From assembly GCA_946480345.1 (NCBI GenBank), contig CAMLJR010000055.1, forward strand, positions 1 through 16,705: a DNA stretch of 16,705 nt, given 5' to 3'. This document shows, piece after piece, positions 6,687 through 16,598 of the stretch. The position numbers and the translations under genes are program-made. The notes beneath the pieces were generated by a model that ran no database searches, was not told where the DNA came from, and saw only the letters and a list, made by a program, of their open reading frames with translations. Source of the DNA: an uncultured Spongiibacteraceae bacterium (GTDB lineage Bacteria; Pseudomonadota; Gammaproteobacteria; Pseudomonadales; CAMLJR01). The first letter of the stretch is position 1, and the number at the start of each line of letters is the position of its first letter.

Positions 6687-7796
6687 TCAGCGCTTTCGTT
6701 TGCGTAAACGCGCTGTGAGTAACGCCATCACTGCCAACTCGTGTTTATGCAGACCCGTCAGTGCGCGATCGCGCAATATGCCGCGCTTATTTTGCATCGC
6801 GGGCGAGAGCGTCTGATCCAGATATGCTTCGATGATTTCCGGATGTACATAACAGCGTCGGCAGATCGCCGGTGTGTTGCCGAGCATGCCCGCGACGTTT
6901 TCGATGGCTTGCACGATATTGCGTTTCGCTTCGGTCGCGCTGGCGAATTGCTCAATATCCGCGAGCGCCAGCGCGGCCAGCACTGTGCCCGCCCAGGTGC
7001 GAAAATCCTTTGCGGTGAAATCCTCATCGGTAATTTCTCGAAGATAAGCGTTGACGTCGGCGGAATTGATGGCGTGCCGCGCGCCGTCATCGTCGACGTA
7101 TTGAAATAATTCCTGACCGGGCAATTCTCGGCAGCGTTTGACGATGCGTGCGAGTCGCTCGTCGCTGAGCGCGATTTCATGTTGCTGGCCGCTCTTGCCG
7201 CGAAATCGAAACAGCAGACCGTTGCCGGAAATGGTGACGTGGCGGTTGCGCAGCGTGGTGAGGCCGAACGATTTATTGGTGCGCGCATATTCTTCATTGC
7301 CGACGCGGATCAATGTGGTTTCGAGTAGCCGCACCACCGTCGCCAACACTTTTTCGCGACATAATCCTGCGCGCAGTAAATCCTGACGCACGCGTCGCCG
7401 GATTTTCGGCAGCGCGCGACCGAACGCAAGCATGCGGTGATATTTGGTGGCCTCGCGCAGCTGTCGCCATTGCGCGTGATAGCGATATTGTTTGCGCCGT
7501 CGCGCATCGCGGCCGGTCGCCTGCAAATAACCATCGGCGCGCGGGCAGATCCATACATCGTCATAAGCCGGCGGAATCGCCAGTTTGCGAATGCGCGCTA
7601 ATTCGTCGGCATCGGTAAGCGGAGTGCCGTCCGGTAAGAAATAGTGAAATTTTCCGCGCACCATGCGCCGCGTGATTCCGGGTTGCGAATCGTCGACGTA
7701 GCGCAACCCCACACTGCGCATCGTTGCGGCGGTATCTGCGGTGAGAACTTCTACGGGAAATTCGGTGGAAGCCGCCTCTGTCATAAGCGTCCGCAT
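6687..7796 (-). CDS. DNA topoisomerase IB (poxvirus/bacterial type)
   Basis: Type IB topoisomerase, relaxing positive and negative supercoils through a 3'-phosphotyrosyl intermediate without ATP. The 369 residues match bacterial TopIB. Catalytic set by alignment to the family: Arg164 in TLIRVGNEEYARTN, Lys201 in RGKSGQQH, Arg266 in KDFRTWAGT, Asn307 in LGNTPAIC, and nucleophile Tyr316 in CRRCYVHPE. The Asn in place of the viral/eukaryotic His, nine residues before Tyr, agrees with the bacterial enzymes as known from Deinococcus TopIB. The N-terminal beta domain (about 28-95) includes RRMVRGKFHYFLPDG and AIPPAYDDVWICP. The C-terminus is very basic (LRKRKR). The start at 7796 has a weak GAAAGAA upstream; an in-frame ATG four codons in (7784) is possible but lacks a site. 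The role is accessory to the essential type IA and II enzymes. Confidence 0.94.
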   Translation of the reverse strand: MRTLMTEAASTEFPVEVLTADTAATMRSVGLRYVDDSQPGITRRMVRGKFHYFLPDGTPLTDADELARIRKLAIPPAYDDVWICPRADGYLQATGRDARRRKQYRYHAQWRQLREATKYHRMLAFGRALPKIRRRVRQDLLRAGLCREKVLATVVRLLETTLIRVGNEEYARTNKSFGLTTLRNRHVTISGNGLLFRFRGKSGQQHEIALSDERLARIVKRCRELPGQELFQYVDDDGARHAINSADVNAYLREITDEDFTAKDFRTWAGTVLAALALADIEQFASATEAKRNIVQAIENVAGMLGNTPAICRRCYVHPEIIEAYLDQTLSPAMQNKRGILRDRALTGLHKHELAVMALLTARLRKRKR

Positions 7797-7836
7797 TGCG
7801 TTCTTTCTAGAGTTTGAACTTGTTGAGAACCTGAAA

Positions 7837-7842
7837 CTTATA
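7837..7842 (-). promoter_or_regulatory. candidate -10 element for topoisomerase IB
   Basis: On the - strand TATAAG sits about 40 nt before the start codon at 7796, within the 100-nt gap after norR. No convincing -35 element lies 16-18 nt upstream, where the sequence is GC-rich. Some transcription could instead come through from norR, since no intrinsic terminator is visible in this gap. Confidence 0.3.
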
Positions 7843-7896
7843 GAGAGCGGCGGCCGCGCAAAGTTGCATGCAGCGACGCTCGCGCAAGACGGAGCT

Positions 7897-9438
7897 TCAG
7901 CGCACGCCCAGTTTTTTCAGTAAGCGATGCAGATTGCTGCGATCGAGACCGATCGCGCGTGCTGTCGCCGCGAGGTTATCGCCGTGTAGTTGCAACGCGT
8001 TTTCCAGCCATCGTTTCTGAAATGCGAGTTGCGCTTCTGCAAAGGTGATGGTGGTGTTTGGCGCGTTTTGCGGTGACATCGACGCGGCTGCAATTGATTG
8101 TGTTTGCAGGCCGAGATGACGCGGTTCGATGGTTATCCAGCGCTGCGGTTGGCGCTGATCGGCGGCAGCTAATAATGCGGCGCGGCTCATCAGGTGTTCG
8201 AGTTCGCGCACGTTGCCGGGCCAGCTGTAATCGAGCAGCGCCTGGCGCGATTCCGCCGACAGTCGCAGGTTGCGCACATGCAGCCGTTGCTGATTACGCT
8301 CCAGAAAATAACCGGCGAGCGTCAGTACATCGCGCCCGCGCTCGCGCAACGGCGGCACCACGATGGGAAAGACGCTGAGCCGGTGATACAGATCCGCGCG
8401 AAAGCGCCCCGCCGCCACTTCGTTCTTCAAATCGCGATTGGTCGCGGCAATCACGCGTACATCGACGCGTAGCGGTCGGTCGTCGCCTACGCGTTGTATG
8501 TCACCGCTCTGCAGCGCGCGCAGCAGCTTCGCCTGAATCGATAGCGACAGTTCGCCGATTTCATCCAGCAGCAGCGTGCCGCCATCCGCTAACTCGAATT
8601 TACCGGCGCGATCGCTGACCGCCCCGGTGAAGGCACCGCGTCGATGTCCGAACAGCTCGCTTTCGGCCAGCGTCTCAGGCAGCGCGGCGCAGTTCACGTG
8701 CACCATCGATTGCGCGGCGCGCCCCGACTGACCGTGTATCTGCGCGGCAACCAGCTCTTTGCCGACTCCGGTTTCGCCGAGGATCAGTACCGTCAGATCC
8801 GACGCCGCAACGGTGGTGATGTCGTGCCGCAGTTTTGCGATCGCCGGGCTCTTGCCGATGAGCTCCTGCGAATGGCGTTGGGCGAGTAGCGCCAGGCTGA
8901 ATTGATGTTCGCGATCGATCCGCTCGCGCAACGAACCGATGATGTCGATCGCTGTAGCCCAATGGGCGATCAGTTCGACACAGCGCCCCAGTTCGTCGGT
9001 ATCGATGCCATCGAAGCTGCCCGGTTCGAGCGCATCGAAAGTGAGCGCGCCCCACGGCTCGTTCGCGACGTACAGCGCGACGCCCATGCAGTCGTGCACC
9101 GGTAAATGCTGGGGCCCGCCTTCGACAAGTCCATCGTAGGGGTCGGGCAATTGCGCGTCGGTGAAGCGCACGGGTTCGCGGCTGAGCAGAATACGCGCCA
9201 GACGCGGCTGGTCGGCAACGATAAACCGGCGGCCGAGCGTGTCTTCGCTGAGGCCGATCACCGCCAGCGGCTGCAATACGTTGCCATGCAATTGCAGCAA
9301 CGCGAGCGCGTCACAGGGCACCATGTCGGCAAGCAGGGTCAACAAGCGCTGGTACCGCTGCTCGGCTGTCGATGGCTGCGATAAATCGCGCATCAGGGTC
9401 ACCGCAAGGTGCGCGAAATGGGTGTTATGCGTTGTCAT
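7897..9438 (-). CDS. norR: NorR-type nitric-oxide-responsive sigma-54 activator
   Basis: NO-sensing bacterial enhancer-binding protein, 513 residues. The N-terminal GAF domain (about 20-165) keeps the NorR iron-site pattern: [24 protein letters not shown] with Cys117, and ALTFD with Asp135. The central AAA+ domain (about 192-430) has Walker A GETGVGKE (221-228), the sigma-54 contact loop GAFTGA (268-273), Walker B LLLDEIGE (289-296), and the distal SWPGNVREL. The C-terminal Fis-type HTH covers about 485-510. In the known mechanism, NO binding to the ferrous iron in GAF relieves repression of the ATPase. It is divergent from hmp, its likely target, as in the FhpR/fhp arrangement of Pseudomonas. 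The start ATG at 9438 is preceded by AGAGGT. The orthologue name is NorR or FhpR; specificity for hmp is inferred from the shared control region. Confidence 0.95.
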   Translation of the reverse strand: MTTHNTHFAHLAVTLMRDLSQPSTAEQRYQRLLTLLADMVPCDALALLQLHGNVLQPLAVIGLSEDTLGRRFIVADQPRLARILLSREPVRFTDAQLPDPYDGLVEGGPQHLPVHDCMGVALYVANEPWGALTFDALEPGSFDGIDTDELGRCVELIAHWATAIDIIGSLRERIDREHQFSLALLAQRHSQELIGKSPAIAKLRHDITTVAASDLTVLILGETGVGKELVAAQIHGQSGRAAQSMVHVNCAALPETLAESELFGHRRGAFTGAVSDRAGKFELADGGTLLLDEIGELSLSIQAKLLRALQSGDIQRVGDDRPLRVDVRVIAATNRDLKNEVAAGRFRADLYHRLSVFPIVVPPLRERGRDVLTLAGYFLERNQQRLHVRNLRLSAESRQALLDYSWPGNVRELEHLMSRAALLAAADQRQPQRWITIEPRHLGLQTQSIAAASMSPQNAPNTTITFAEAQLAFQKRWLENALQLHGDNLAATARAIGLDRSNLHRLLKKLGVR

Positions 9439-9444
9439 TGCGAC
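9434..9444. promoter_or_regulatory. NorR box 1 (GT-N7-AC)
   Basis: GTCATTGCGAC fits the GT-N7-AC consensus known for NorR enhancer sites. It covers the norR start codon (9436-9438), so binding here could feed back on norR. Confidence 0.65.
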
Positions 9445-9453
9445 CTCTTTGGT

Positions 9454-9464
9454 GTCATTTGGAC
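9454..9464. promoter_or_regulatory. NorR box 2 (GT-N7-AC)
   Basis: GTCATTTGGAC fits GT-N7-AC and starts 20 bp after box 1. It shares GTCAT with the other two boxes. Its centre is about 97 bp upstream of the predicted hmp start point. Confidence 0.75.
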
Positions 9465-9478
9465 ATCTGGTTCATGTT

Positions 9479-9489
9479 GTCATGCTGAC
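9479..9489. promoter_or_regulatory. NorR box 3 (GT-N7-AC, perfect dyad)
   Basis: GTCATGCTGAC is the best of the three: a perfect GTCA-N3-TGAC dyad starting 25 bp after box 2. Three boxes is also the number found upstream of E. coli norVW. Confidence 0.8.
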
Positions 9490-9490
9490 A

Positions 9491-9496
9491 CTTATA
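9491..9496 (-). promoter_or_regulatory. candidate -10 element for norR
   Basis: TATAAG on the - strand would start norR transcription near 9485, on top of NorR box 3, with boxes 1 and 2 inside the leader. The -35 region is poor. If correct, NorR bound at its enhancers would repress its own gene. Confidence 0.3.
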
Positions 9497-9500
9497 TTTC

Positions 9501-9513
9501 TAAGAGCCTGATG
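9501..9513 (-). promoter_or_regulatory. near-consensus IHF site
   Basis: The - strand reads CATCAGGCTCTTA, matching WATCARNNNNTTR at all positions but the first. It lies between the NorR boxes and the -24 element, where IHF normally bends DNA for sigma-54 promoters. Confidence 0.4.
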
Positions 9514-9529
9514 CTAATGAAATTTTATT

Positions 9530-9545
9530 TGGCACGAAAGGTGGT
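9530..9545 (+). promoter_or_regulatory. sigma-54 (-24/-12) promoter of hmp
   Basis: TGGCACG-AAAG-GTGGT has a perfect -24 half (TGGCACG). The -12 half is weak: GTGGT where TTGCW is expected, keeping the T, G and final T. The spacing is correct. Initiation would fall near 9556, downstream of the ATG at 9551 and upstream of the preferred start at 9599. The neighbouring NorR gene and boxes strengthen the call. Confidence 0.65.
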
Positions 9546-9584
9546 ATCTGATGGGTGTGGAGCAAAAAATCCGCTTCCCCCTTC

Positions 9585-9590
9585 GAGAGG
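9585..9590 (+). promoter_or_regulatory. ribosome binding site of hmp
   Basis: GAGAGG lies 8 nt before the ATG at 9599. It decides between this start and the in-frame ATG at 9551, which has no such site. Confidence 0.75.
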
Positions 9591-9598
9591 TTCTGCCG

Positions 9599-10795
9599 AT
9601 GTTATCTCCAACCACCATTGCTACCGTAAAAGCTACCGTCCCGGTTCTGCAGCAGTATGGCGAGCAGATCACCCGCCATTTTTATTCGATCATGTTTCGC
9701 GATTACCCTGCGGTTAAGGCGTACTTCAATCAGAGCCACCAGGCAGCCGGCACCCAACCGCGTGCGCTGGCAAATGCGGTGCTGGCGTATGCCGCGCATA
9801 TCGATCGACTCGAAGCGTTGAAAGATGCGCTGCCGGTTATCGTGCAGAAGCATGCTGCGCTCGATATTCGCCCCGAGCATTACCCCATTGTCGGCAGCTG
9901 TCTGTTGCAGGCGATCAAGGAAGTTCTCGGCGCCGCTGCGACCGACGACATCATCAACGCATGGGCCGAAGCTTATCAGCAGCTCGCCGATATCCTGATC
10001 GCTGCCGAGGAGGCGGTGTATCGCGAAAAAGCCGCGACCGAAGGCGGCTGGCGTGGAGCGCGTGCATTTCGTGTCGCGCGCAAACAGGTCGAAAGCAGCA
10101 TTATCACTTCGTTCTATTTTGAGCCTGTCGATGGCGGCGCATTGATGGCATTTACGCCGGGTCAGTACCTGACGGTGCTGATGACTGTGGACGGCCAGCC
10201 ATTGCGTCGTAGTTATTCATTGTCCGATGCGCCGGGAAAGCCGTATTACCGGATCAGCGTGAAGCGCGAAACACACGGCGTGGCGTCGAATTATTTGCAC
10301 GCACACGTCAACGAAGGCGACGTGCTCGAACTGCTCGCACCGGGCGGCGAATTCGTGCTGCGCGAGTCCGAGCGTCCGCTCGTTCTTGTCACCGGCGGCG
10401 TCGGCATCACGCCGGCAATCAGCATGCTTAATGCTGTAGCGCCGACGGGCCGCCGCATTGAATTTATTCACGCCGCATTGAACGGGTCGGTGCATGCGTT
10501 CCGCGCGCATGTCGAGCGCATCGCGCTGCAATACCGCAATGTGCGGCCGTTCTTTGTGTATAACGATGCGCACGTTGGCGATCACCCGCACGCGCACGGT
10601 TTCATCACGCAAGAGCTGTTGCAATCGCGGCTGCCGTCGAATGATGTCGATTTGTATTTCCTAGGGCCGAAGCCATTCATGCAGTCGATTTATCGTTCGG
10701 CGCAGGCATTGGGGATTCCGCCGACACAGGTTCGGTATGAATTCTTCGGCCCACTCGAAGATCTCAGCGCGGAGCCCGCGAGCGCCGTGGCCTGA
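9599..10795 (+). CDS. hmp: flavohaemoglobin, nitric oxide dioxygenase
   Basis: Flavohaemoglobin that converts NO plus O2 to nitrate using NAD(P)H, with FAD passing electrons to haem; cytoplasmic NO detoxification. The 398 residues match E. coli Hmp (396). The globin domain (1-140) carries Tyr29 (B10), Gln53, proximal His85 in QKHAAL and Tyr95, all at the E. coli positions; the Glu of the proximal charge relay is at about 137. The reductase part starts at GGW (about 150). FAD is bound by RSYS (204-207), NAD(P)H by GGVGITP (266-272), and the C-terminal EFFGP (381-385) is typical. The start at 9599 gives MLSPTTIATVKATVP, aligned to the E. coli start, with a good ribosome site. The frame is open upstream to 9551, but that lies before the predicted sigma-54 start point. 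A rho-independent terminator follows. Control by NorR is inferred. Confidence 0.97.
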   Translation: MLSPTTIATVKATVPVLQQYGEQITRHFYSIMFRDYPAVKAYFNQSHQAAGTQPRALANAVLAYAAHIDRLEALKDALPVIVQKHAALDIRPEHYPIVGSCLLQAIKEVLGAAATDDIINAWAEAYQQLADILIAAEEAVYREKAATEGGWRGARAFRVARKQVESSIITSFYFEPVDGGALMAFTPGQYLTVLMTVDGQPLRRSYSLSDAPGKPYYRISVKRETHGVASNYLHAHVNEGDVLELLAPGGEFVLRESERPLVLVTGGVGITPAISMLNAVAPTGRRIEFIHAALNGSVHAFRAHVERIALQYRNVRPFFVYNDAHVGDHPHAHGFITQELLQSRLPSNDVDLYFLGPKPFMQSIYRSAQALGIPPTQVRYEFFGPLEDLSAEPASAVA

Positions 10796-10880
10796 TTCTG
10801 AAAAACGCCCGTTCCACCGGCAGACAGAATATCGATGGGTGTCGGTGGGCATCGCGTATCGCAAATTTTCCGAAACAATA

Positions 10881-10904
10881 AGGGCGCAGCGAATGCGCCC
10901 TTTT
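10881..10904 (+). terminator. rho-independent terminator after hmp
   Basis: AGGGCGCA and TGCGCCCT form a perfect 8-bp stem with loop GCGAA, followed by a TTTT run that begins in the stem. It stands 85 nt after the hmp stop. Read on the - strand, the same stem is followed by TTATTG, so it may also weakly terminate the convergent monooxygenase transcript, which ends at 10933. Confidence 0.85.
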
Positions 10905-10932
10905 CGTCTCCAAAACGTCGTCTTTTTGTTGA

Positions 10933-12876
10933 CTAGCCGAGCTGATAATCCTCGGTCACCGGCCCGCGCATTTCGTCCCACATATCCACCAGCCGGAACG
11001 GCCACGGACCCACCGGGCGCCCCTTGCTGTTCTGGTAATAGCTTTTCGATTTGGGATGCGTCCAGATCATTTTTTTCATTTGCTCGTCGATGCGGCGGTT
11101 ATGGCGCTCGAATGCGGCTTGCGTCGGTTCGATGGTGCGAGCGCCGTTGGCCAGCATGTAATCGAGGCATTCGATCAGATAGTGAACCTGCGCTTCGCTG
11201 ACGACGTTAAGACCGCCGGCGTGGTTCGGGCCGGCGTTCGGCCCCACCGACATGAAGTAATTGGGATAGCCCGGAATCGTCGTACCCATATAGGCGCGTT
11301 CTTCTTCGTCTGCCCAATCGATTTCCAGATCGTGGCCGGCGCGTCCGCGGATGGGGAGATCGCTGACCAGCTTGCCGGCTGCGAATCCGGTTGCGCAGAT
11401 GATCACATCGAATTCGTACTCGGTGCCGTTCTGCATGCGAATGCCGGTCGGGGTCACGGCCGCGATCGGCGTATCGTCGAGCGTGACGTTCGGGCGCTTC
11501 AGCGCGTCGTACCAGCCGCCGTCCATGATCACTCGCTTCGAAAAGATCGGGAAATCCGGCGTCAGCTTTTCCATTAGATCGGGCCGGTCGCCCAGCTTGT
11601 GCTTCATGTGCGCGAGCGCGTACTGGCGCATCCCTTCGTTGAGCGCCGACACGGCGATACCTTCGACCGGATAGGAGGGATCCTTGACCACGTTGGGATA
11701 GAGCCCGTCCGCCGCGAACCAGAACACACGGAAGCGGAACCATTCCTTGTAGTGGGGAATGTGGCGCAGCGCCCATTTCACCGGTTCGGACACTTCGCGC
11801 GTGATTTCGGGGTTGTTGATCACCCAATGCTTCGAGCGCATGAATACCGCGAGCTCGCTTACCTCGCCGGCGATCGTCGCAACCACCTGCGCGGAACTCG
11901 CGCCGGTGCCGATCACCGCGACTTTTTTGCCTTTCAGATCGATGCTTTCGTCGTAGCCGGCGGTGTGCGTAACGATGCCCTTGAAACTGCCGATGCCGGG
12001 AATGTCGGGCAACGTCCAGCGATCGGCGGGGCCGAAGGCATTGAAGACGGCGTTAGCGCGAATTATTTCCCGCGCGCCGGTTTTGAGGTTTTCGACGCTG
12101 ACGTCCCACATGGCATCCTTTTCATCGAATACGAGGCTGACGACGCGCGTGCTGAAGCGGATATGGCGGCGCAGATCGTATTTGTCGGCGACGCTGCAGA
12201 AATATTCGCGCATATCGGCGCCGTGCGGATGGTAGTGATTCCATTCCGCGCTGATCTCGAATGAGTACGAATAGAAATGGCTCGGCGTGTCGACGCCGAC
12301 ACCGGGGTAGCGGTTTTTCCACCAGGTGCCACCGACTTCCTCGTTTTTCTCGATGAGTACGTGATCGTAGCCGGCGCGCTCCAGCTCGATGCTCGCAAGC
12401 AAGCCCGTTAGCCCCGCGCCGATAACCAGCACTTTGAAGCCCGGCGGCGGCGCCACGCGTCCCGGCAAGTCCTTGCGCGGCGCGGTGCGTTGAAAGCCGC
12501 CCTGCTCCAGCATCATCGGCACGAACTCATCGTCCACCGGCTCGCCGACGCCGACGCTCATCATTTTCTGCACTAAGCCGCGCGGCGGCTCGTCGGCACG
12601 GGCAGCGTTGGGTGTGGTCAGAACGTGGTGCAGCTTCGAGCGCAGATCCTCGAGGCACTCCTCGGGAATCCGGTAGTCCGGATTGGTATACGGCGGATGG
12701 ATGTGCATCTTGAACGCTTCGAGCATCGATTCGTCATGCGTCAGATGCACGTAAACCATTAGCAGCGTATGCGGATTTGCCTGTTCGAGTGCCGTCTGCA
12801 ATTCGGGGCTGTCCCGCATCGGCAGCGGTCGGTCGGCCAACCGGCCTTCGTTCGTCGGCGTGGTTTGCATCGTCAT
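10933..12876 (-). CDS. FAD/NADPH-dependent Baeyer-Villiger monooxygenase (4-hydroxyacetophenone monooxygenase-like)
   Basis: Flavoprotein monooxygenase of 647 residues, resembling 4-hydroxyacetophenone monooxygenase (about 640). Like that enzyme it has an N-terminal extension of about 145 residues before the first Rossmann fold. FAD motif GAGLTG at 153-158; Baeyer-Villiger fingerprint GG-x-W-x4-YPG-x3-D at 182-196, intact; NADPH Rossmann motif GTGASSAQ at about 323-330. The other fingerprint, FxGxxxHxxxW(P/D), reads FKGIVTHTAGYD at 298-309, with Tyr308 where Trp is usual. Such enzymes insert oxygen next to a ketone to form esters or lactones; the substrate here is unknown. The start ATG 12876 has GAGG 8 nt upstream. 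It stands alone between two terminators, with no catabolic partner in the window. A non-Baeyer-Villiger N-oxygenase activity cannot be excluded. Confidence 0.85.
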   Translation of the reverse strand: MTMQTTPTNEGRLADRPLPMRDSPELQTALEQANPHTLLMVYVHLTHDESMLEAFKMHIHPPYTNPDYRIPEECLEDLRSKLHHVLTTPNAARADEPPRGLVQKMMSVGVGEPVDDEFVPMMLEQGGFQRTAPRKDLPGRVAPPPGFKVLVIGAGLTGLLASIELERAGYDHVLIEKNEEVGGTWWKNRYPGVGVDTPSHFYSYSFEISAEWNHYHPHGADMREYFCSVADKYDLRRHIRFSTRVVSLVFDEKDAMWDVSVENLKTGAREIIRANAVFNAFGPADRWTLPDIPGIGSFKGIVTHTAGYDESIDLKGKKVAVIGTGASSAQVVATIAGEVSELAVFMRSKHWVINNPEITREVSEPVKWALRHIPHYKEWFRFRVFWFAADGLYPNVVKDPSYPVEGIAVSALNEGMRQYALAHMKHKLGDRPDLMEKLTPDFPIFSKRVIMDGGWYDALKRPNVTLDDTPIAAVTPTGIRMQNGTEYEFDVIICATGFAAGKLVSDLPIRGRAGHDLEIDWADEEERAYMGTTIPGYPNYFMSVGPNAGPNHAGGLNVVSEAQVHYLIECLDYMLANGARTIEPTQAAFERHNRRIDEQMKKMIWTHPKSKSYYQNSKGRPVGPWPFRLVDMWDEMRGPVTEDYQLG

Positions 12877-12897
12877 CGCTGTTGCCTCGCTGGTTAT

Positions 12898-12909
12898 CTT
12901 TTTAATAAG
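12898..12909. promoter_or_regulatory. AT-rich near-palindrome before the monooxygenase gene
   Basis: CTTTTTAATAAG lies 21 nt before the monooxygenase start. It differs at one base from the perfect palindrome CTTATTAATAAG found before the permease gene. It may be part of the promoter or an operator; chance is possible because the motif is AT-only in its core. Confidence 0.2.
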
Positions 12910-13008
12910 CGTTTTTCAGGATGAAGGAGCTTACATTTGCCGTCCACGGCATGCCATCAATGCGTCGTTAATCGCCACGTGTCCCATAAACGGGCGCGTT
13001 TTCAGGGC

Positions 13009-13034
13009 AAAAAAATGGCCCTTACGGGCCATTT
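13009..13034 (-). terminator. strong rho-independent terminator after typA
   Basis: On the - strand a perfect 9-bp stem (AAATGGCCC / GGGCCATTT, loop of 4) runs into seven T residues. It begins about 30 nt after the typA stop and separates typA from the monooxygenase gene, which therefore needs its own promoter in 12877-13008. Confidence 0.9.
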
Positions 13035-13064
13035 CTGAGCATCGCGGAATTCCGCTATACGTCG

Positions 13065-14882
<1,818 letters not shown>

Positions 14883-14890
14883 AACAAGGA

Positions 14891-14894
14891 CCTC
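14891..14894 (-). promoter_or_regulatory. ribosome binding site fixing the GTG start of typA
   Basis: GAGG on the - strand is 8 nt before the GTG at 14882. Together with alignment to TypA proteins it selects a non-ATG start that automatic callers may miss. Confidence 0.7.
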
Positions 14895-14946
14895 AAAGGG
14901 GGCGGGTTGGCGCAGCTCCGATCCGGGCGCCGCGAAAAAGGCGCGC

Positions 14947-14952
14947 ATTATA
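14947..14952 (-). promoter_or_regulatory. consensus -10 box of the typA promoter
   Basis: TATAAT on the - strand is a perfect -10 element. The -35 region 17 nt upstream (CATGTG) is poor. Predicted initiation near 14940 gives a leader of about 57 nt before the GTG start. Confidence 0.6.
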
Positions 14953-15107
14953 CCCCAGCGCGGGCGGCGCACATGCTACGTATTTTCACCTGTCGCTCGA
15001 GCCCGTCTTTACTGGCTCAGTTTCTGCTTTGAGAGCAATTTGCACTTTGAAAAAGCGGCGCGCTGAAACACACTGGCGCCCGATTCAACCTTGCGCTGGA
15101 AATCAGC

Positions 15108-15119
15108 CTTATTAATAAG
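15108..15119. promoter_or_regulatory. perfect AT-rich palindrome before the permease gene
   Basis: CTTATTAATAAG is an exact 12-bp palindrome ending 17 nt before the ATG at 15137, immediately upstream of the ribosome site. It could be an operator or a -10 region (TATTAA within it). No clear -35 pairs with it: TTGCGC at 15091 is too close. Confidence 0.3.
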
Positions 15120-15136
15120 AAGATGGAGAACACTTG

Positions 15137-16594
15137 ATGGCCAATCATTGGGCTCGCAAATCGATCGAGTCTTTGCATGCCGATATCGCCGATACCGAGC
15201 ATGGTTTAAAACGCTCGCTGACGAGCTGGAATCTGGTGACGCTGGGCATCGGCTGCATTATCGGCGCCGGTATTTTCGTGCTGAGCGGCCATGCCGCCGC
15301 CGCGCACGCCGGCCCCGCCGTCGTGTTGTCGTTCATGGCCGCAGCATTTGTCTGCGTGTTCGCAGGCCTGTGTTACACGGAAATGGCAGCCTCGGTGCCC
15401 GCCTCGGGCTCCGCCTATACCTATACCTACGCGACGATGGGCCAGTTCATCGCCTGGATGATCGGCTGGGATCTGATTCTCGAATACGCGGTTGCAGCGG
15501 CGACGGTGGCAATCGGCTGGTCCGGCTATGTAGTCAGCTTTCTGAAAAATTTCGGCGTGATTATCCCTGCGGCCTTATCGCAAGCTCCGCTCAGTTTCGA
15601 TCCGGCGGAGAGCGCCTGGCACGCAACTGGTGCGCTGATCAACCTGCCGGCGGTGGCCGTTGTGCTGTTCACCTCGACACTGCTCGCAATCGGTACGCGC
15701 GAGTCGGCGCGTTTCAACGATGTCATCGTTGTAATCAAATTGTTGGTCGTGGTTGCGTTCATCGCCCTCGGTATCGGATCGGTCGATCACAGCAATTGGG
15801 TGACGATGGGCAATCCCGACGGCGCCTTCGTGCCGCCGAGCGATGGCGACGGTAATTTCGGCTGGGCCGGCGTATTGCGCGGCGCCGGCGTCGTGTTTTT
15901 TGCTTATATCGGCTTCGATGCGGTGTCGTGCGCCGCGCAGGAGGCGAAGAATCCACAGCGCGACATGCCGATCGGCATCATCGGCTCATTGCTGCTATGC
16001 ACCGGCTTATACGCGGCGGTGGCGTACGTGCTGACCGGCATCGTGCCCTACGATCGGCTCAACGTGCCCGACCCGATCGCAGTCGGTATCGATACGCTCG
16101 GCGTCAGCTGGTTCGCACCGGTGGTAAAACTCGGCGCGATCGCCGGCCTGACGACAGTCGTACTGGTGCTGCTGCTCGGTCAGACGCGAATTTTTTATGC
16201 GATGTCGCGGGACGGATTATTGCCGTCGATTTTTTCGCGCGTGCATCCGAAAACACGCACGCCGGTAACGACCACGCTCGCCACTGGTGTCGTGGTGGCG
16301 TTGGTAGCGGGGTTGTTTCCGATCGGTCTCGTTGGTGAGCTGGTCAGTATCGGCACGCTCGCCGCATTCATGCTGGTCAGTATCGGTGTGCTGGTGCTGC
16401 GCAAAACACGGCCCGATATGCCGCGCCCGTTCCGCGTACCGATGATTGGTCTGGTTGCGCCGCTCGGTGCATTGTCTGCGTTCGCCTTAATGCTCGGCCT
16501 GCCTAGCGATACCTGGATACGCCTGGCGGTGTGGATGGCGATTGGCCTGGTGCTGTACTTCGTTTACAGCGCTCGTCACGCCAAGGCGCATTAA
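15137..16594 (+). CDS. APC-superfamily amino acid permease
   Basis: Inner-membrane amino acid transporter of the amino acid-polyamine-organocation superfamily, 485 residues, with about twelve hydrophobic segments. The first membrane segment carries the substrate-binding glycine motif [16 protein letters not shown] (about 35-50). [23 protein letters not shown] and [25 protein letters not shown] are hallmarks of the cationic amino acid transporter (CAT)/YfnA-like branch. [23 protein letters not shown] and [26 protein letters not shown] are also conserved. GGAGA 8 nt upstream supports ATG 15137; an adjacent in-frame TTG (15134) is less likely. Substrate (basic, branched or other amino acids) cannot be read from the sequence. 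Divergent from typA; the next gene starts 4 nt after the stop. Confidence 0.93.
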   Translation: MANHWARKSIESLHADIADTEHGLKRSLTSWNLVTLGIGCIIGAGIFVLSGHAAAAHAGPAVVLSFMAAAFVCVFAGLCYTEMAASVPASGSAYTYTYATMGQFIAWMIGWDLILEYAVAAATVAIGWSGYVVSFLKNFGVIIPAALSQAPLSFDPAESAWHATGALINLPAVAVVLFTSTLLAIGTRESARFNDVIVVIKLLVVVAFIALGIGSVDHSNWVTMGNPDGAFVPPSDGDGNFGWAGVLRGAGVVFFAYIGFDAVSCAAQEAKNPQRDMPIGIIGSLLLCTGLYAAVAYVLTGIVPYDRLNVPDPIAVGIDTLGVSWFAPVVKLGAIAGLTTVVLVLLLGQTRIFYAMSRDGLLPSIFSRVHPKTRTPVTTTLATGVVVALVAGLFPIGLVGELVSIGTLAAFMLVSIGVLVLRKTRPDMPRPFRVPMIGLVAPLGALSAFALMLGLPSDTWIRLAVWMAIGLVLYFVYSARHAKAH

Positions 16595-16598
16595 TCGC

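Noticed and set aside
9551..9598. Upstream ATG start for hmp
   Set aside because: It lies before the predicted sigma-54 start point and adds 16 residues not found in Hmp proteins. The 9599 start has a ribosome site.
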